DNA of 64,000 bases from Mytilinidion resinicola (lineage: Eukaryota > Ascomycota > Dothideomycetes > Mytilinidiales > Mytilinidiaceae), in NCBI RefSeq assembly GCF_010093595.1, contig NW_022985449.1:1442708-1506707 (forward strand), written 5' to 3'. Numbering within the stretch: the stretch's first letter is position 1; the number at the start of each line of letters is the position of its first letter. Below are positions 12,801 to 23,958 of this stretch, one piece after another. The position numbers and the translations under genes are program-made. The notes below the pieces were generated by a model. It was not told the DNA's origin, ran no database searches, and was given only the letters and a program-made list of their open reading frames with translations.

Positions 12801-13077
12801 CGCGGCAAGGTCTTGATGGAGCGGAGTACGAGTTCGCACGACTGCTCTTCGAGGACCGGAACAACGAGGCACAGAGCTATGTGGACTGGCTGGTGCATGT
12901 GCACCGCCATATCCAACTGGAGGTAAGCACCGCGGGCTAGTAAAGCAGAGCGCAGTCCTGACTAACCCGCGCGATTAGCTTGCGGGACAGCGAAAGAAGG
13001 ACGATTCAGGAGATGGGCTGGCGCAATCAGCGTCTAGTTTTGTGGGATTGCGGACGCCGTACTGGGGGGGTTCATAG
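9857..13077 (+). CDS. SEC24: COPII coat cargo-adaptor subunit Sec24
   Basis: Sec24 pairs with Sec23 in the inner COPII coat and selects cargo at endoplasmic reticulum exit sites. Three exons, 9857..11678, 11742..12922 and 12979..13077, give 1033 aa, close to the usual size of about 920-1050. In order: a Pro/Gly/Gln-rich flexible N-terminus (residues 1-220), the zinc finger CRRC...CNMC (about 316-342), the trunk domain with LRWLFLIDVSAEA and FFMAAPSGGYLDIATIG, the beta-barrel and helical regions, and the gelsolin-like end. Intron 1 is 63 nt (3n) and has no in-frame stop, so a naive frame runs through it. Splicing gives IATIGHVSAHTGGETF, which fits the family. The last exon adds 33 codons and ends TPYWGGS. 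The start MSEFSMYHALG is the first ATG in frame. Confidence 0.96.
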
Positions 13078-13586
13078 TCATGAGCATGGGCAACAATGAT
13101 TTCTCTTCGTTAGGCACATTTTCCAGCGGCATCAGCGTGCTGTAATTCTATCGACACTTTCGGCAAAGATCAGATATGCTGGAATAGGTAAATGGTGGGA
13201 AAAAGGGGACGTAGACAGATAATCTTAGTATGACACCACCCAATTGGAGCACTTGCATGTGATTGATACCAAGACATATTTCGGGTGTGGCGCCAGCGCT
13301 CCAGCTGGCCGTGTTTCAGCCCGAAAGCGTGAACGGCAGGTGGGGGCCGATCCATGAGGCGCCAACCACAATAATAGCACGCGAGGGACTGGACCTCGCG
13401 CCCTGCAATCTGGTGTTTCACTTCACAACTTCATTAGTCCCTCGTCTGAGAAACCTCAGGTATCCAACTTCAACAACCGCCTCGACTCCGACGCTTTGCG
13501 CACCGCTGACGACACTGTACCGTCGCCTGCCGCCGCCCGACGAGTTTCCTCCACCCCACGATTACCACCACATCCCATCAGCAACC
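13078..13586. other. Intergenic spacer and promoter
   Basis: 509 bases between SEC24 and the next gene on the same strand. Its last 130 bases are C-rich (CCGCCGCCCGACG...CACCACATCCCATCAGCAACC), a typical fungal 5' leader. No gene was seen. Confidence 0.5.
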
Positions 13587-14174
13587 ATGGGTGCGCTTGG
13601 GAATCTGATCCCCTTGGTGATTCTCTTCGCCTTCGTAGGCGGCGCCGCATACATCGGCTACCAGGTACGAAATCTGCGCAGCCCGTTCTGGCTCTCCGTC
13701 ATACCAGCGCAAGGCTAACACCTCGCTTTGTACCTCAGATGTACCTCTACGCCAACGAGCTCGCCGACCGCGGCGTCAAGAAGATGGAGAAGAAGAACGT
13801 CGTCTTCACCAAGGACGGCATGAAAGTCGGCGTCAAGGAGGTGCGGTCGGAGGAGTACGCGGATAAGACGCAGAGGTGAGTTCGTGCTCTCGCGCGGAGG
13901 CCCTGCAGTCGCGGGTTGCGTACCTACTCCATGCCAGAACGATGAGGCTAATACGGGAGGGGTGTGGTAGTGTGCTGGTGAAGGCGTGGAGTTATGCCAG
14001 TTTCCCGGCGTACAAGAGCCGGTTGGGGTGGAATACGGAGGCGACGTAAGTGGATTGTCCGCAGCAAATGCTTGGGCATGTGGGTTAATTGTGGCGGATA
14101 GGCCTTCGCCGGCTGTGAGACCCCCGGCGTCGAGGTCGTCGTCGTCGTCGTCGTCGAGCAAGCTGAAGAAGTAG
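13587..14174 (+). CDS. Small conserved fungal single-pass membrane protein
   Basis: Function unknown. Four exons, 13587..13664, 13739..13875, 13971..14045 and 14102..14174, give 120 aa. Residues 5-25 form one hydrophobic helix (LIPLVILFAFVGGAAYIGYQ), followed by a Lys-rich stretch KKMEKKNVVFTKDGMKVGVK and then SVLVKAWSYASFPAYKSRLGW. The pattern matches, from memory, a short protein conserved across Pezizomycotina with a charged tail behind one N-terminal anchor. The tail ends in a run of eight Ser encoded by a TCG/TCC-type microsatellite and KLKK. Intron 2 is 95 nt; the nearer AG at 13938 gives a poor protein, so I chose the acceptor at 13970, which restores DKTQSVLVKAW. Localisation (mitochondrion or endoplasmic reticulum) cannot be decided. 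Confidence 0.8.
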
Positions 14175-15719
14175 ATTTGCGAACACGCTAGGATTCTGGA
14201 ACGGTTTGGGGGGTGCAAGGGCGGTTTGATGGTTCAAGAGCGAGATGAGGACGCGTCGGGCGAGCGTCTACGGACGGAACGGATACCCAGTACCGCAGGC
14301 ATCACGGGCTTGTATGATGTTCCTTGGTTGGAGAGAGGGCGAGGGATTGCATGGGCGCTGATAATGGTTCGGGTTCGACCTTTTCCTTTACAGCAATACT
14401 GCTTATCGAGACTACATCTTGATGGAGTCGGGACGAATCTCATGTCGTTTGTCAAATTTTCCTCTTTGGGGGTATGAGATTGCATTCGCAAGTGCTAACG
14501 AGAGATTCTAGGAGCCGCCAGAAGCTCTTACCGACAGAAGAGGCTACGAGCCGCTCTTACTCTTGCAATTCTGAAACAGGCTGCTTTACAAATCGCTTTT
14601 TCGCCTCACGATCAATACTTGGAGCACCTCGGCCCAGCTACATGGCCTTATTTTTTGGAAATATACAAAGGCTTATTAGCCAAAGAGCGGAACCTTTCAA
14701 CGGATTCTCGAAAGTCAGCGGAGCACAGCTCTTATTCGAGGCTGATCTAGAAAAGATGGAAACTACTTTTCAATTATGCAGAGGACCTTCTGCAGGCTTC
14801 TGGAATTTCCACCCCCCCACAAAGATCAATGCCGACTCAATGAGCCGTTTTCTGTCTTTTTTATAAAGGTTTCGGATAGATGATACCCCACCAATTACCC
14901 CAGGAACCGATACGCCTTTATGACCTCGGGACGCCGTGTCGGTCACATGTGCACGTTGCTCTAACCACTCACGGCCCACGGAAAGAAATCACTCGGCTGT
15001 TTTCCCGAATGCGTTTAGGCCCATGGCAATGCATGCTTTAGATAGAACCTTACTAGCAAGGTTATTACACGATCTCGCGAGGACGAGTAGGGCGGAGTTA
15101 AGCGTGGCGATGGCGTAGCAAATTAAGCATCCAGTCAAGTCTTGAAAGGATAGGGTGAGATCATATTGGTCGCGTTATGAGCTAAAAAGGAATAGCGCTA
15201 CACATGGCAGTACTCTTGTATGATGTGTTGGATCAATATCGTAAGATATATTGTCTGAACAGTCTTTGGGAAGCGAGGTTGTCGTTACCAGTGGTAACAG
15301 AAGATAGTATTTCTGAGGATACGATTTCCCCACTCAATCATCCTATTTCGTTCTTTCTCCGGTCTTATATATTAGCTTTCCTAGTCGCCGCGGAGCCCCA
15401 CAATGCAGATCCTAGGAATAAGACTTGATTACCTTCCCATGCGGCCTCAACGTCAGGGGTGGGATTGGACAGTCTTGAAGGTCTAGTGAGTGACATAAGA
15501 GCGACTACTCTTAGTACATACAAAAACTCTTACAGGCCTCCCATCCTAACGGATCGTCCGATCCTTACTTCAGACAACACACCAACTCGTGCCGGCATCC
15601 GCGATGCTGACGACAGGTCTGTGACCATTGAAAGGCTTACGTGCACATACATATCAGAGCACCCGTTCCCTTCTTTCGATCGTGTCCTCTTCACGTCTCC
15701 GTCATCCAAAAAATCGACC
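14175..15719. other. Intergenic region without a recognisable gene
   Basis: About 1.5 kb. Open frames of 60-150 codons have no domain and mixed codon use. The centre (14880-15000) has a short segment whose reverse strand resembles a tRNA D-arm (AGTGGTTAGAGC), but no cloverleaf can be folded. The final part is the P450 promoter. Confidence 0.5.
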
Positions 15720-17760
15720 ATGGGAGTCACTATGGACGCGCCCGTTTCAGGCTCAGCGCTGTATAGTCCTCAAGGACTCGCAACCATCCTTGGAACTATC
15801 CTTCTAATCGTATGTCTTCAAATCCAGTGCTTTGCTAATAATCTGGGTGCACTAGTGTGCCACTGCTTGAGGTGTCGTGAGTTGTCAAGGATCTTAGATA
15901 CGACATAAAGTCTAACGCCGAGATCTGGGCTGTTTTATGCTCTTGTTTGGCCGGTTCCCTGGCAGGGTCGAGTCTGACAATGGTGTCTAGCAGCCAAGAG
16001 CGGCACCCAAGCAGTGGTATATTCATGTGCCCGGATTTACGAAGCTAGCACTGTCACTTAGAATGCAGTTACTAAACTATAGTAGATACCATCCTACTTC
16101 CTATGTACCGCCATCTACAACATCTACTTCCACCCACTATCCCACATCCCCGGCGAGAAGCTCGCAGCCGCAACCTGGGCGCCGTACATCTACCACCTCC
16201 TCAGCGGCGACCAAGTCAAATGGGTGCAAAAACTCCACACCAAATATGGCGAGGCCGTCCGCCTCTCCCCTACCGAAGTCTCCTTCATCTCCGGTGAGAC
16301 AGCCTGGCAAGACGTCTACGGCTTCCGCACGGGCAAGAACAAAACCCCGCCCTACCTCAAAGACAGCGCCTTCTATGCCGCCTACCCGAACGGCTACCCC
16401 AGCATCGTCGGCGCCGGCGAAGAGCTGCACCAGCGCCTCCGCCGCAACTTCGCGCACGCGTTCTCGGACAAAGCACTGAGGGAACAAGAGCCGCTGATCC
16501 AAGGCTACGTCGACCTCTTCATCAACCGCCTCGAGGAGGAGATGGTCAACGGCGCCACCGACATCCTGAAGTGGTACAACTGCTTCACCTTCGACATCAT
16601 CGCGGACCTAACCTTCGGCGAGCCCCTTGGGTGCCTGCGGGACCGCGGCTACCAGCCCCTCGTCAACCTCACCTTCTTTCTGGCCAAAGGCCTCGGCCTC
16701 AGTTCCACGATCCGGCGCTTCCCGCATCTCCAGAGCATCGCGCGCCGGATGCTGCCCAAGGACGTCCTCGCCAAGCAGCTGGACTTCATCACGCGCGTCT
16801 TCGGCCTCGTGCGCGTGCGCATGGCGCGCGAGACGGACCGGCCGGACTTCCTGACGCAAGTGATCCAGAACCAGGAGGCCGGGCGCACACCGCTCGCGAC
16901 GGGCGAGATCGAGTCGAGCATGGCCGTGTTCATGGTTGCGGGCAGCGAGACGACGGCGACGATGCTGAGCGGCACGACGTGGTTGCTGCTGCAGCACCCC
17001 GCGGTGCTGGAGACGATGGTCAGGGAGATTCGCGGCAGGTTTAAGAGCGCGAGCGAGATTACGGCTGAGGCGGTGAGTAAGCTGGAGTATATGATTGCGG
17101 TGTGTGCGGAGGGGTTGAGGTTTTATCCGCCGGTGCCGACGGGGTTTCCGAGGGTGGTGCCGAAGGGGGGGGATCGGATTAGTGGGCATTGGGTGCCGGA
17201 GGGCGTAAGTGCTGTTCTCGTTTGCCACTGCTGGGAGTACCCTAAGGTGCTTTTGAAGACTAGACAAGGACATACAGTTCGATGTGGCTCATTCTGAGCT
17301 GCTTTCAAGGCTGGCTGTCTGATAGTCGACTCCTGATAGTAGATCTTTCCTGACGAGCCTCTACAAAGTCATCCGTCTACGTCTCGCAGTACCCAGCCAA
17401 CCACTCCGCCCGCAACTTCGTCGACCCAGACTCCTTCGTCCCGGAGCGCTGGCTAGGAGACGAGCGCTACGCGGCCGACAAGAAGGCCGTCTACAACCCG
17501 TTCTCGTTCGGTCCCAGGAATTGCCTAGGGAAGCAGTACGTCCTTTTTCCTCAACCCAACTCTGTCTCAAAAAAAATATCACGGCTAACATCCGCTCTAG
17601 ACTTGCTTACGCCGAAATGCGCCTCATTATGGCCCGAGTCTTCTGGACCTTCGACCTGGAGCTTGTGGAGAAGGAGACGAACTGGCTCGACCAGAAGGTG
17701 TTTAGCCTGTGGGAGAAGCCGCCGCTGATGGTGAAGCTTACGCCGGTTGTGCGGGACTGA
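15720..17760 (+). CDS. Cytochrome P450 monooxygenase, CYP65-like
   Basis: A haem-thiolate monooxygenase, probably anchored in the endoplasmic reticulum by its N-terminal helix; substrate unknown. Four exons, 15720..15809, 16086..17204, 17369..17535 and 17601..17760, give 511 aa. It has the N-terminal hydrophobic segment ([12 protein letters not shown] then [15 protein letters not shown]), the proline-rich hinge HPLSHIPGE, the I-helix oxygen-binding AGSETTAT, the K-helix ExxR in AEGLRFYPP, the FVPERW meander and the haem loop [10 protein letters not shown] with Cys about 455. Wording such as [11 protein letters not shown] and [15 protein letters not shown] is typical of the CYP65 (isotrichodermin C-15 hydroxylase-like) group, as known from the family. 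Intron 1 (276 nt) is unusually long and its acceptor (TTACTAAACTATAGTAG) has two candidate AGs; only the second keeps the frame open. The nearest genes are not biosynthetic. Confidence 0.9.
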
Positions 17761-18290
17761 GGCATTTCGTGGTGTAGACTAGGCGGCTTGGGGGGGGGCG
17801 ATTGAGCGAGGCGTTGGTGGATCCCTATGAATTTTTGAGGTTCATACCGCCGTCTAACTAGCTCTGGGCACTTTTGGATGGATTGGGAGGCCTACACAGA
17901 GCCGCACCTTGTGCGTCAAACGTTTCTGATTTCGGCGCTGTAATTATTGACATCCGTCCAAGGAGTGTTACAATGAATCAATCACCTCTGGCGGCGTGGT
18001 TCGTAGTAAAGAGCTATGATCACAGACTTTGCAATATCCGTCTTAAAGCTCTCCACATCTTCCGTGTGCGACAGTTGGGGATGAACAGACCGCCTCCAGT
18101 TACGTCGGCTCGGCGTAAAAGATCTATAACTTCGCGTTCTCTAAGCTGGCCGTTGTAGCTCTTGACTTTCATCTGTGCATTTTGGTAGCTATCCTGACCA
18201 TCTCCCGCGGCGTTATCTCGCGGGAAAAGACGATTGATGCGTCCTCTCATGTGTCGTGCGAATTTTTGACTCGCCGTCGCCACTGCCGTA
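17761..18290. other. Convergent intergenic spacer
   Basis: 530 bases between the 3' ends of the P450 (+) and GatB (-). A 93-codon minus-strand frame (18301..18020) overlaps the GatB stop region; see the rejected list. Otherwise nothing was seen. Confidence 0.5.
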
Positions 18291-20288
18291 CTATTCGTCA
18301 CGTGGTATTTCCAGTAGCTCTTTCAAAATACTCTCTGCCGTCTTTGCCTCCACAGTTCCCTCTTCGCTACGACGAACCATCTGCCCAACTAGGAACATGA
18401 TTTTCCCGTGCTGTCCTTTTTCCTTGATTGCTTGCACGACATCGGGGTTCTCCGAGAGCAAAGCTTTAGCGGTAGCCAGATAATCTTCGCGGGACATTGG
18501 CCGAAGCGTCATGTTCTCTTCTTCAATGATCTGGTTCACTGTACGCTGGTCTCCATGAAAGATTGTTGCGATGAGTAGCTTTGCGGTACGCCCTGTGATT
18601 TGACGGCGGAGGAGTTGAGAGATTATGCTTGTAAGGTTCTGGGACATTACTTTGGTGTCTGTCCAGCCCTCCTCCGAGGTCGTGAAAAGCCCACCAAGCT
18701 CATGAAGGACCCTGTTGAGATTAGTCAATGTTCTGCAACTGCAATTTCGACTGTGAAAAGACAGATCATAACTCACCAATTACCTGCAACCCTGCCAATG
18801 GAGCCTTGTAGTGCCGTATCGTTCTCTAAATCCTTGTGAAGTAACTGGACTACGTCTAGATAATAGTCAAGCCGCTCGCCATCGTCTAATGCAACCATTG
18901 TTTTTGCATCCTTCATGGTAAGCCCATATTTTACTGAGGAAACAAGCTTGCTTGCTATATCATCAGGTAGCTCGGGTAGAGTATCTCGAAGAGCTTGAAC
19001 AACGTCCTAGACAGTATTAGCAAAGAGCTTAACCACATGAAGCCTCGAAACTGACATCTCCGACTATAACAGGCCCCAGATCCGGATCAGGCATATATCG
19101 ATAATCAATTTCCCCTTCTTTGCCTCTTAACTTCCTCGTCTCTTTGCTCCCCAAGGTCCAGCCTCGAGTTTCGCCCTCGATGATCCCACCAGCTTCGAGA
19201 ACATCGATTTGGCGATCTCGCTCAGCAATTATGGCATCTTCCACGGCCTTGAAGCTGCTTAGGTTCTTGATCTCTGTCCGCTGTCCAAGCCCCGTCACGC
19301 CATAATATGAATTGTCTGGTCCGGTCCCAGTAGTGTTATGCCTCTCCCTTACCGAGACATTCACGTCGGCGCGGAGACCGCCTAGCTCCATACCAGCCGT
19401 GACAGCATCAATGGTCTTAAGGATCGCTTGTATTTTTCGGACGCAAGCGGCGGCAGTAGACGGATGGTGGATGTGGGGGAGGGTTATGACTTCGATGAGC
19501 GGGTGAGATACACGGTTGAAGTCAAGGAGGTGGGTGGATGGTGGTCGTTGGATTGTCTTTGCGGTGTCTTGCTCCATCTGAATCTGCTTTATGCCGATTG
19601 TAATCGATTTCCCGTCCTCTGGAGCAATTCCATCATGATCGAAGAGCGTGATATGGCCGTCTTTTGCAAAAGGTTCTATTTGCTCACACATTAGCATAGC
19701 TACAGGACCAATTGAGGATTTATAGTTACCGTAATATTGTGTGATTTGATACCCGGCCGGCTGATCTTGATAGAAATAATGCTTCCGATCAAAGCTGCTC
19801 TTCGGCTGAATAATACAGTTGAGGGCTATGGCAGCACGCAGGGCCGGTATGAGAGTTTCCCGCTGGAAATGAGGCTGGGTTCCAGGAAACGCAACGTCGA
19901 ACACTGCAACATGAGTGTTTGGCGCGTCACTACTTGAAGTGGCAGCACTGGAGAATAACTTCCGGGCGGTATTGAGCTCAGCGTGTATCTCGATTCCCAC
20001 GGTCAATTCCCATTTCTCTAGTCTCGGATCCTTAGTTTTCGACTTCTTTTTGGAGGCCTTCGGTCCTCCTTCTAGTTTCTTTTTTTTGGCTTCATCCTTC
20101 AATTGCTTCCTGTATGGCGTGACCTCTTCCGCAGTTGTCGTAGTTTGAAGTGAGCGACTTCGAAGCTGGAGACACTGGGCGTTGGCTACCAATTGGCGCC
20201 TAACTCGGACATCGCGGAGACAGGCCTGGCACACATATCGTCCTTGAGCTGCACCGCGGTACAGAGAGCTGGAGGGGCGCGAAAACAT
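18291..20288 (-). CDS. PET112: Mitochondrial glutamyl-tRNA(Gln) amidotransferase subunit B
   Basis: GatB is the tRNA-binding and kinase-type subunit of the mitochondrial GatFAB/GatCAB complex that converts Glu-tRNA(Gln) to Gln-tRNA(Gln). Exons on the minus strand are 20288..19730, 19675..19056, 19006..18777 and 18711..18291, giving 609 aa. An Arg-rich N-terminus ([12 protein letters not shown]...) looks like a mitochondrial targeting sequence. The catalytic domain starts at [15 protein letters not shown] and includes [28 protein letters not shown] and [13 protein letters not shown]. The C-terminal YqeY-like domain ([13 protein letters not shown]..., ending LLEIPRDE) binds tRNA. Intron 1 (54 nt, 3n, no in-frame stop) lies inside the QYY-EPFAKDG motif and would otherwise add 18 spurious residues. 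Intron 3 joins at [12 protein letters not shown]. The gene converges with the P450. Confidence 0.95.
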
Positions 20289-20818
20289 TGCTGGTGGGTT
20301 AAAAGCGCCTGACGCGTTGAAGCTTCAAAGTGAAAGCCGAGATGGTCTGTGCGTGCTACTCTTTTGCCGCCGTTTTAAGTCCCTCCTAGCACTTTTATGA
20401 ATCAAGATAAGATGTCACTTCTTAGGGCATGCAAACTGAACCAGAGCTTAACCGTGTTGCTCAGTTTTTGCAACTGTCAAGGGTGCTCTCCCGAATTCTT
20501 CAACAATCTACCAAGGCGTAATCCACGATAGTATATAAATTAGACACTGCTCCAACAAGCTCTACAGATCTAGATGAGATGCAAACCTATTTCCTGACCA
20601 AGTACTAGAGTATTTTAAGCTCGCTGGAGTGCCTCAAGCAGCATCAAGTAGGTGTCAACGAAATGAAATCCCAGCACTGTGCCACCATTCGATGGCCATT
20701 CGGGAATCATGAAGTCGATGCGGTGCAACCAACACTTCTGGATCATCTCTCAAGGCACCGTCATATTCCCCTTCTCCGTACAGGCTTCCAGACTTCACTC
20801 TCTAGCCAGTCCTCCAGC
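20289..20818. other. GatB promoter side and spacer
   Basis: Upstream region of GatB (-) and possibly of a tentative gene on the plus strand. AT-rich around 20400-20640. No clear element was recognised. Confidence 0.45.
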
Positions 20819-21548
20819 ATGCTCCGCACATCCCTGGCAATGCGACAGTTATCTCATTCCGTACTCAGACTCCATCAAATCGCATGGTTCTTTCCAGTTC
20901 GTCTACACACATTCCCTACACTCGAATCCCAGCTTGTCCAGCAACATGGACTTCGGATGTGGGCCAAGGACTCGAGAACGCAGCCAAATTTGAAAGCAGG
21001 CAGCGCAGAGCTACTTGACGAAGCAACCTCTAGGTTCTCGTCTGCCTTGATCTTCAAACGTATCGGTGTTAGTACGTTACTCTTCAGTGCTATTGGGATT
21101 TCGGTAGCCCTTGAATTAATTCGCGACAATCATCAAGTAAAGCAAAGGGGTGATGGAGAGCAGCGCGGGGACGTGAAAGCCATTGAAGGACCAAAATGAG
21201 AAGAGGAGAGAGAAGAGGCGTGAGGCTCGTCATAAATGACCAGAGTGCAAATAGTGTGACGAGTATAAGAACGAGTTTGGTGTAAGATGTCGGGGTAAGG
21301 GAAGGCGAACGGCAGAAAAGGACCTAATCGCGATGTGGAAAGATGCTACGGCTACGAAGGCGTATCAATCGGCCTGTTCGTCGGGGATGCACCTCGGAAA
21401 GCAATTCCTCAAGCCCAGGAAAGGGATGTCGATTTCTGATACGTTTCATCTTGGTGATCCTTTTGACTGTCCGTGGGCTTTGAAAGATCATAGTACGCCG
21501 AAAGACATTTTAAAGTTTGGACGCATGGTGGAAGAGACTATGGGTTAG
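20819..21548 (+). CDS. Tentative two-exon membrane protein, unknown
   Basis: Two open segments join well as 20819..21136 and 21255..21548, giving 203 aa. The donor is CAA|GTAAAG, the acceptor GCAAATAG, phase 0, with a 118-nt intron. The N-terminus MLRTSLAMRQLSHSVLRLH is basic and serine-rich like a mitochondrial presequence. One membrane helix (STLLFSAIGISVALELI) follows near residue 90. The second exon reads CDEYKNEFGVRCRGKGRR and ends DILKFGRMVEETMG. I recognise no family. Support is only frame continuity and plausible splice sites; an in-frame upstream ATG exists at 20663. Transcript data would be needed to accept it. Confidence 0.38.
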
Positions 21549-22398
21549 TGCTCTGAGTAACATGAACTGTAATGGCGGCTGTTCTTGGACCCAGCGAGAA
21601 CAGATCTCAAAGCACTGTAGAGGTGAAATGACACCGCTCATTGGAGCCGTCTCCTCCCTCGCGTGCCCTTACCAAAACAAAAAACCCTTCCTCAGATCAA
21701 CTTATCCATATACTTTGAAAAACTTCAACCCTACTCGTACTAACCAGCAGGATCTTTGCCCTAGTGGCGTCGGCCCCGTATCTCCAATATGCTTACCTTA
21801 GGTCTTGTTTTTCTTTTTTATATCCGTTGTCTGGGTCCGCGTTCGACTCCCGCTCTTGTCAGTTTTTTTCTCATTGGAGAACCCCTATTCGGAGGGTGTC
21901 TATACTCCTCACCTGTATACTAAAGCAATATGTTAGCTCGCTCCTCTCTTGTATCATTCTTGTACACGCTCTATTTTCCGAGTGGGGGGCTCAAGGTGTT
22001 TCAGGAATCCGAGCAGTGTGCATAGAGGTTCATCAGTTTCACCAACCTGTAGGCTTACCAGGAAACCTCGGACGGCTACACAAGATAATAGGATATCACC
22101 TACATTTTGGTGGAATAACCTTATTGTACCATTAGTAGTGGCGGAAGAGTGTACGCAGATCTATGGCGATGAACTAGATCGTTCTTTCATAGTTCGCGGT
22201 CGTGCCTGATGGTTTCAGGAAGTTGGTGATACAACCAATCTTGTGCTCCAGCCTTAGCTAAGCCCCACCCCAGCCCCTCTATCGGGAAACTGACCTTGGG
22301 AGCCTGACCTCACACTCTATCAACTACATCCTCCGCCACAACCACATCTCCACGAACTACTACATTTCGCCCTCTCCACAAGAAAGCCCGTTTCCACC
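21549..22398. other. Intergenic region upstream of IST1
   Basis: Overlapping short frames only. A segment at about 21828-21852 (GGTCCGCGTTCGACTCCCGC) resembles a tRNA T-arm/B-box, but no matching acceptor, D or anticodon arms surround it. The last 80 bases are C/A-rich leader sequence of IST1. Confidence 0.5.
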
Positions 22399-23498
22399 AT
22401 GGCGCCACCCTCAACAGTCGTGGTATGCTCCCCCCTGGGCATCCTCCCAGTCCACAAACAAAGCTAACAGGCACCAGTCAAAGCTGAAGGTACAGCTCAA
22501 GCTGGCGATATCGCGCCTACGAATGGTGCAGCAAAAAGACTCCGCACTAGCTAAGCAACAGCGGCGCGCAATGGCACAACTACTAGAGGTACACCCCATC
22601 CCCAGATCCCCCCTCCACCCCCCTCCTAAAACCAATCCAACTAACCCCCCTCCCCACCCCTCAGGCCGGCAAGCTCGAATCCGCGCGCATTCGAGTCGAA
22701 AACATCATCCGCAGCGACATAACCACGGAGCTGCACGAGATGCTCGAGCTGTACTGCGAGCTGCTGCTCGCGCGCTCCCAGCTCCTCGACCCCCCCTCCT
22801 CCCCCCACAGCTCGCCAGCCCCGCACGGCGTCGCCTCGCTCGACCCCGCGCTCGAAGAAGCCGTGCGCTCCCTCATCTACGCGGCGCCCCGCACCTCGAT
22901 CAAGGAACTGCACCAAGCGCGCACGCTGCTGGTCGAGAAATTCGGGAAAGACGTCGCGCTGGCGAGTATGGAGGGCGAGGGGGTCGCGGAGCGCGTGCTG
23001 AACAAGCTGCGGATTGACACGCCGGATCGGAAGCTCGTGGATGCGTATTTGGCGGAGATTGCGCGGTTCTACGGCGTCCCGTTTGGGGAGGCGGAGGAAG
23101 AGGAAGAGGATGATGATGGGGAGGGTGGAGGTGGGATTGGGGAGCTAGCGGAGCCGGAGAGAAAGAAGCAGAAGGAGAGGCTGCTGGAGCCGCCGCTGGA
23201 GGCGGAGCCAGGCGATGATCCGAAGAAGCAGCGTGAGGAGGACGAGGTAGCGGAGCTGGCGAAAGCGACGCCGCCACGGAAGTTTGGACCCCAGAGCCCG
23301 CTGCGCATCACACCGCCGAGTCCGAGTACAGATAATATTGCACCGAAGCTGCGACTGCCAGGGCAGAGCGATGCGGCGAACGTTCGGAAAGGGGAGGTGA
23401 AGCCTGCGGCGCCGGCGAAGAAGAAGGATGACGGGCCTGGCGGGAAAATACCCGATGTGGATGAGTTGGCGAAGAGGTTCGCGCAGCTAAAGAGGTAG
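22399..23498 (+). CDS. IST1: IST1-like regulator of Vps4 (ESCRT-III family)
   Basis: Ist1 binds Did2 and the AAA ATPase Vps4 on endosomes and tunes ESCRT-III disassembly during multivesicular body sorting. Three exons, 22399..22422, 22478..22588 and 22665..23498, give 322 aa. The Ist1 domain occupies residues 9-185: KLKVQLKLAISRLRMVQQKD, then RRAMAQLLEAGKLESARIRV and ENIIRSDITTELHEMLELYCELLLAR, and later VNKLRID-type and VDAYLAEIARFYGVPF motifs. The tail is acidic (EEEEEDDDGEGGGG), then Lys/Pro-rich, and ends PDVDELAKRFAQLKR. This terminal segment looks like the MIT-interacting motif that binds Vps4 in the family. The first exon encodes only MAPPSTVV. The acceptor at 22477 (CACCAG) rather than 22470 is needed to keep frame. 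Confidence 0.94.
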
Positions 23499-23821
23499 GG
23501 CTGGCATTAGGACAGATGATGTGATGATCACGAGCACGGACTCGACTTGGCAATGAATAACGATGAAGATCGTGGATGCTTCGGATAGATGCCAGATGAT
23601 ACCAATATATTGACATTGCCTGCCAGCGCAGGCTAATGGTATTTCTCAGCGAAAAGCGAGGTCTAGGGATATACCGGAACCGAACTCGTATCCGCGGAAC
23701 GCTTCAAAACGAAGGACACTAGCAAAACAAGACTTTATGCCCACGCCGCTCGACAGGTATGCAACCGGCCACGAAATCCCTAAAAAACGCGATTTTTTGC
23801 CCATATGTCCATGAAACACCT
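23499..23821. other. IST1 3' flank up to the transposon
   Basis: 323 bases of non-coding sequence. No feature was seen before the TA dinucleotide at 23822..23823 that borders the transposon. Confidence 0.5.
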
Positions 23822-23823
23822 TA

Positions 23824-23911
23824 CTCGGGCCCCGTCGGGTTGTTTCACAATGATCGAAGATCAGCCCGTACGTAGTACGGGCCTACACCCTCAACCGAAA
23901 AACACCCTCAA
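23824..23911 (+). repeat. Left terminal inverted repeat of the transposon
   Basis: 88 bp, identical to the reverse complement of the right end. It contains an internal hairpin CCCGTAC-GTA-GTACGGG and a short direct repeat (ACACCCTCAACCGAAAA / ACACCCTCAAACGAAAA) near its inner edge. Weaker similarity extends about 25 bp further in. Confidence 0.93.
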
Positions 23912-23958
23912 ACGAAAATATATTATACATTCACTGTTTCTCAATTAATAGGCCTCCC

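Noticed and set aside
14890..14985. tRNA-like words on the minus strand (AGTGGTTAGAGC)
   Set aside because: Only the D-arm-like word fits. No acceptor stem, anticodon arm or T-arm pair could be folded around it.
18020..18301. 93-codon minus-strand open frame overlapping the GatB stop, with protein-like composition (REREVIDLLRRADVTGGG)
   Set aside because: It starts inside the GatB coding end in another frame, has no recognised domain, no clear promoter, and fungi rarely overlap genes this way. It could still be a small gene; transcript data would decide.
21825..21855. B-box-like GCGTTCGACTCCCGC
   Set aside because: The T-stem does not pair well and no other tRNA parts lie upstream.
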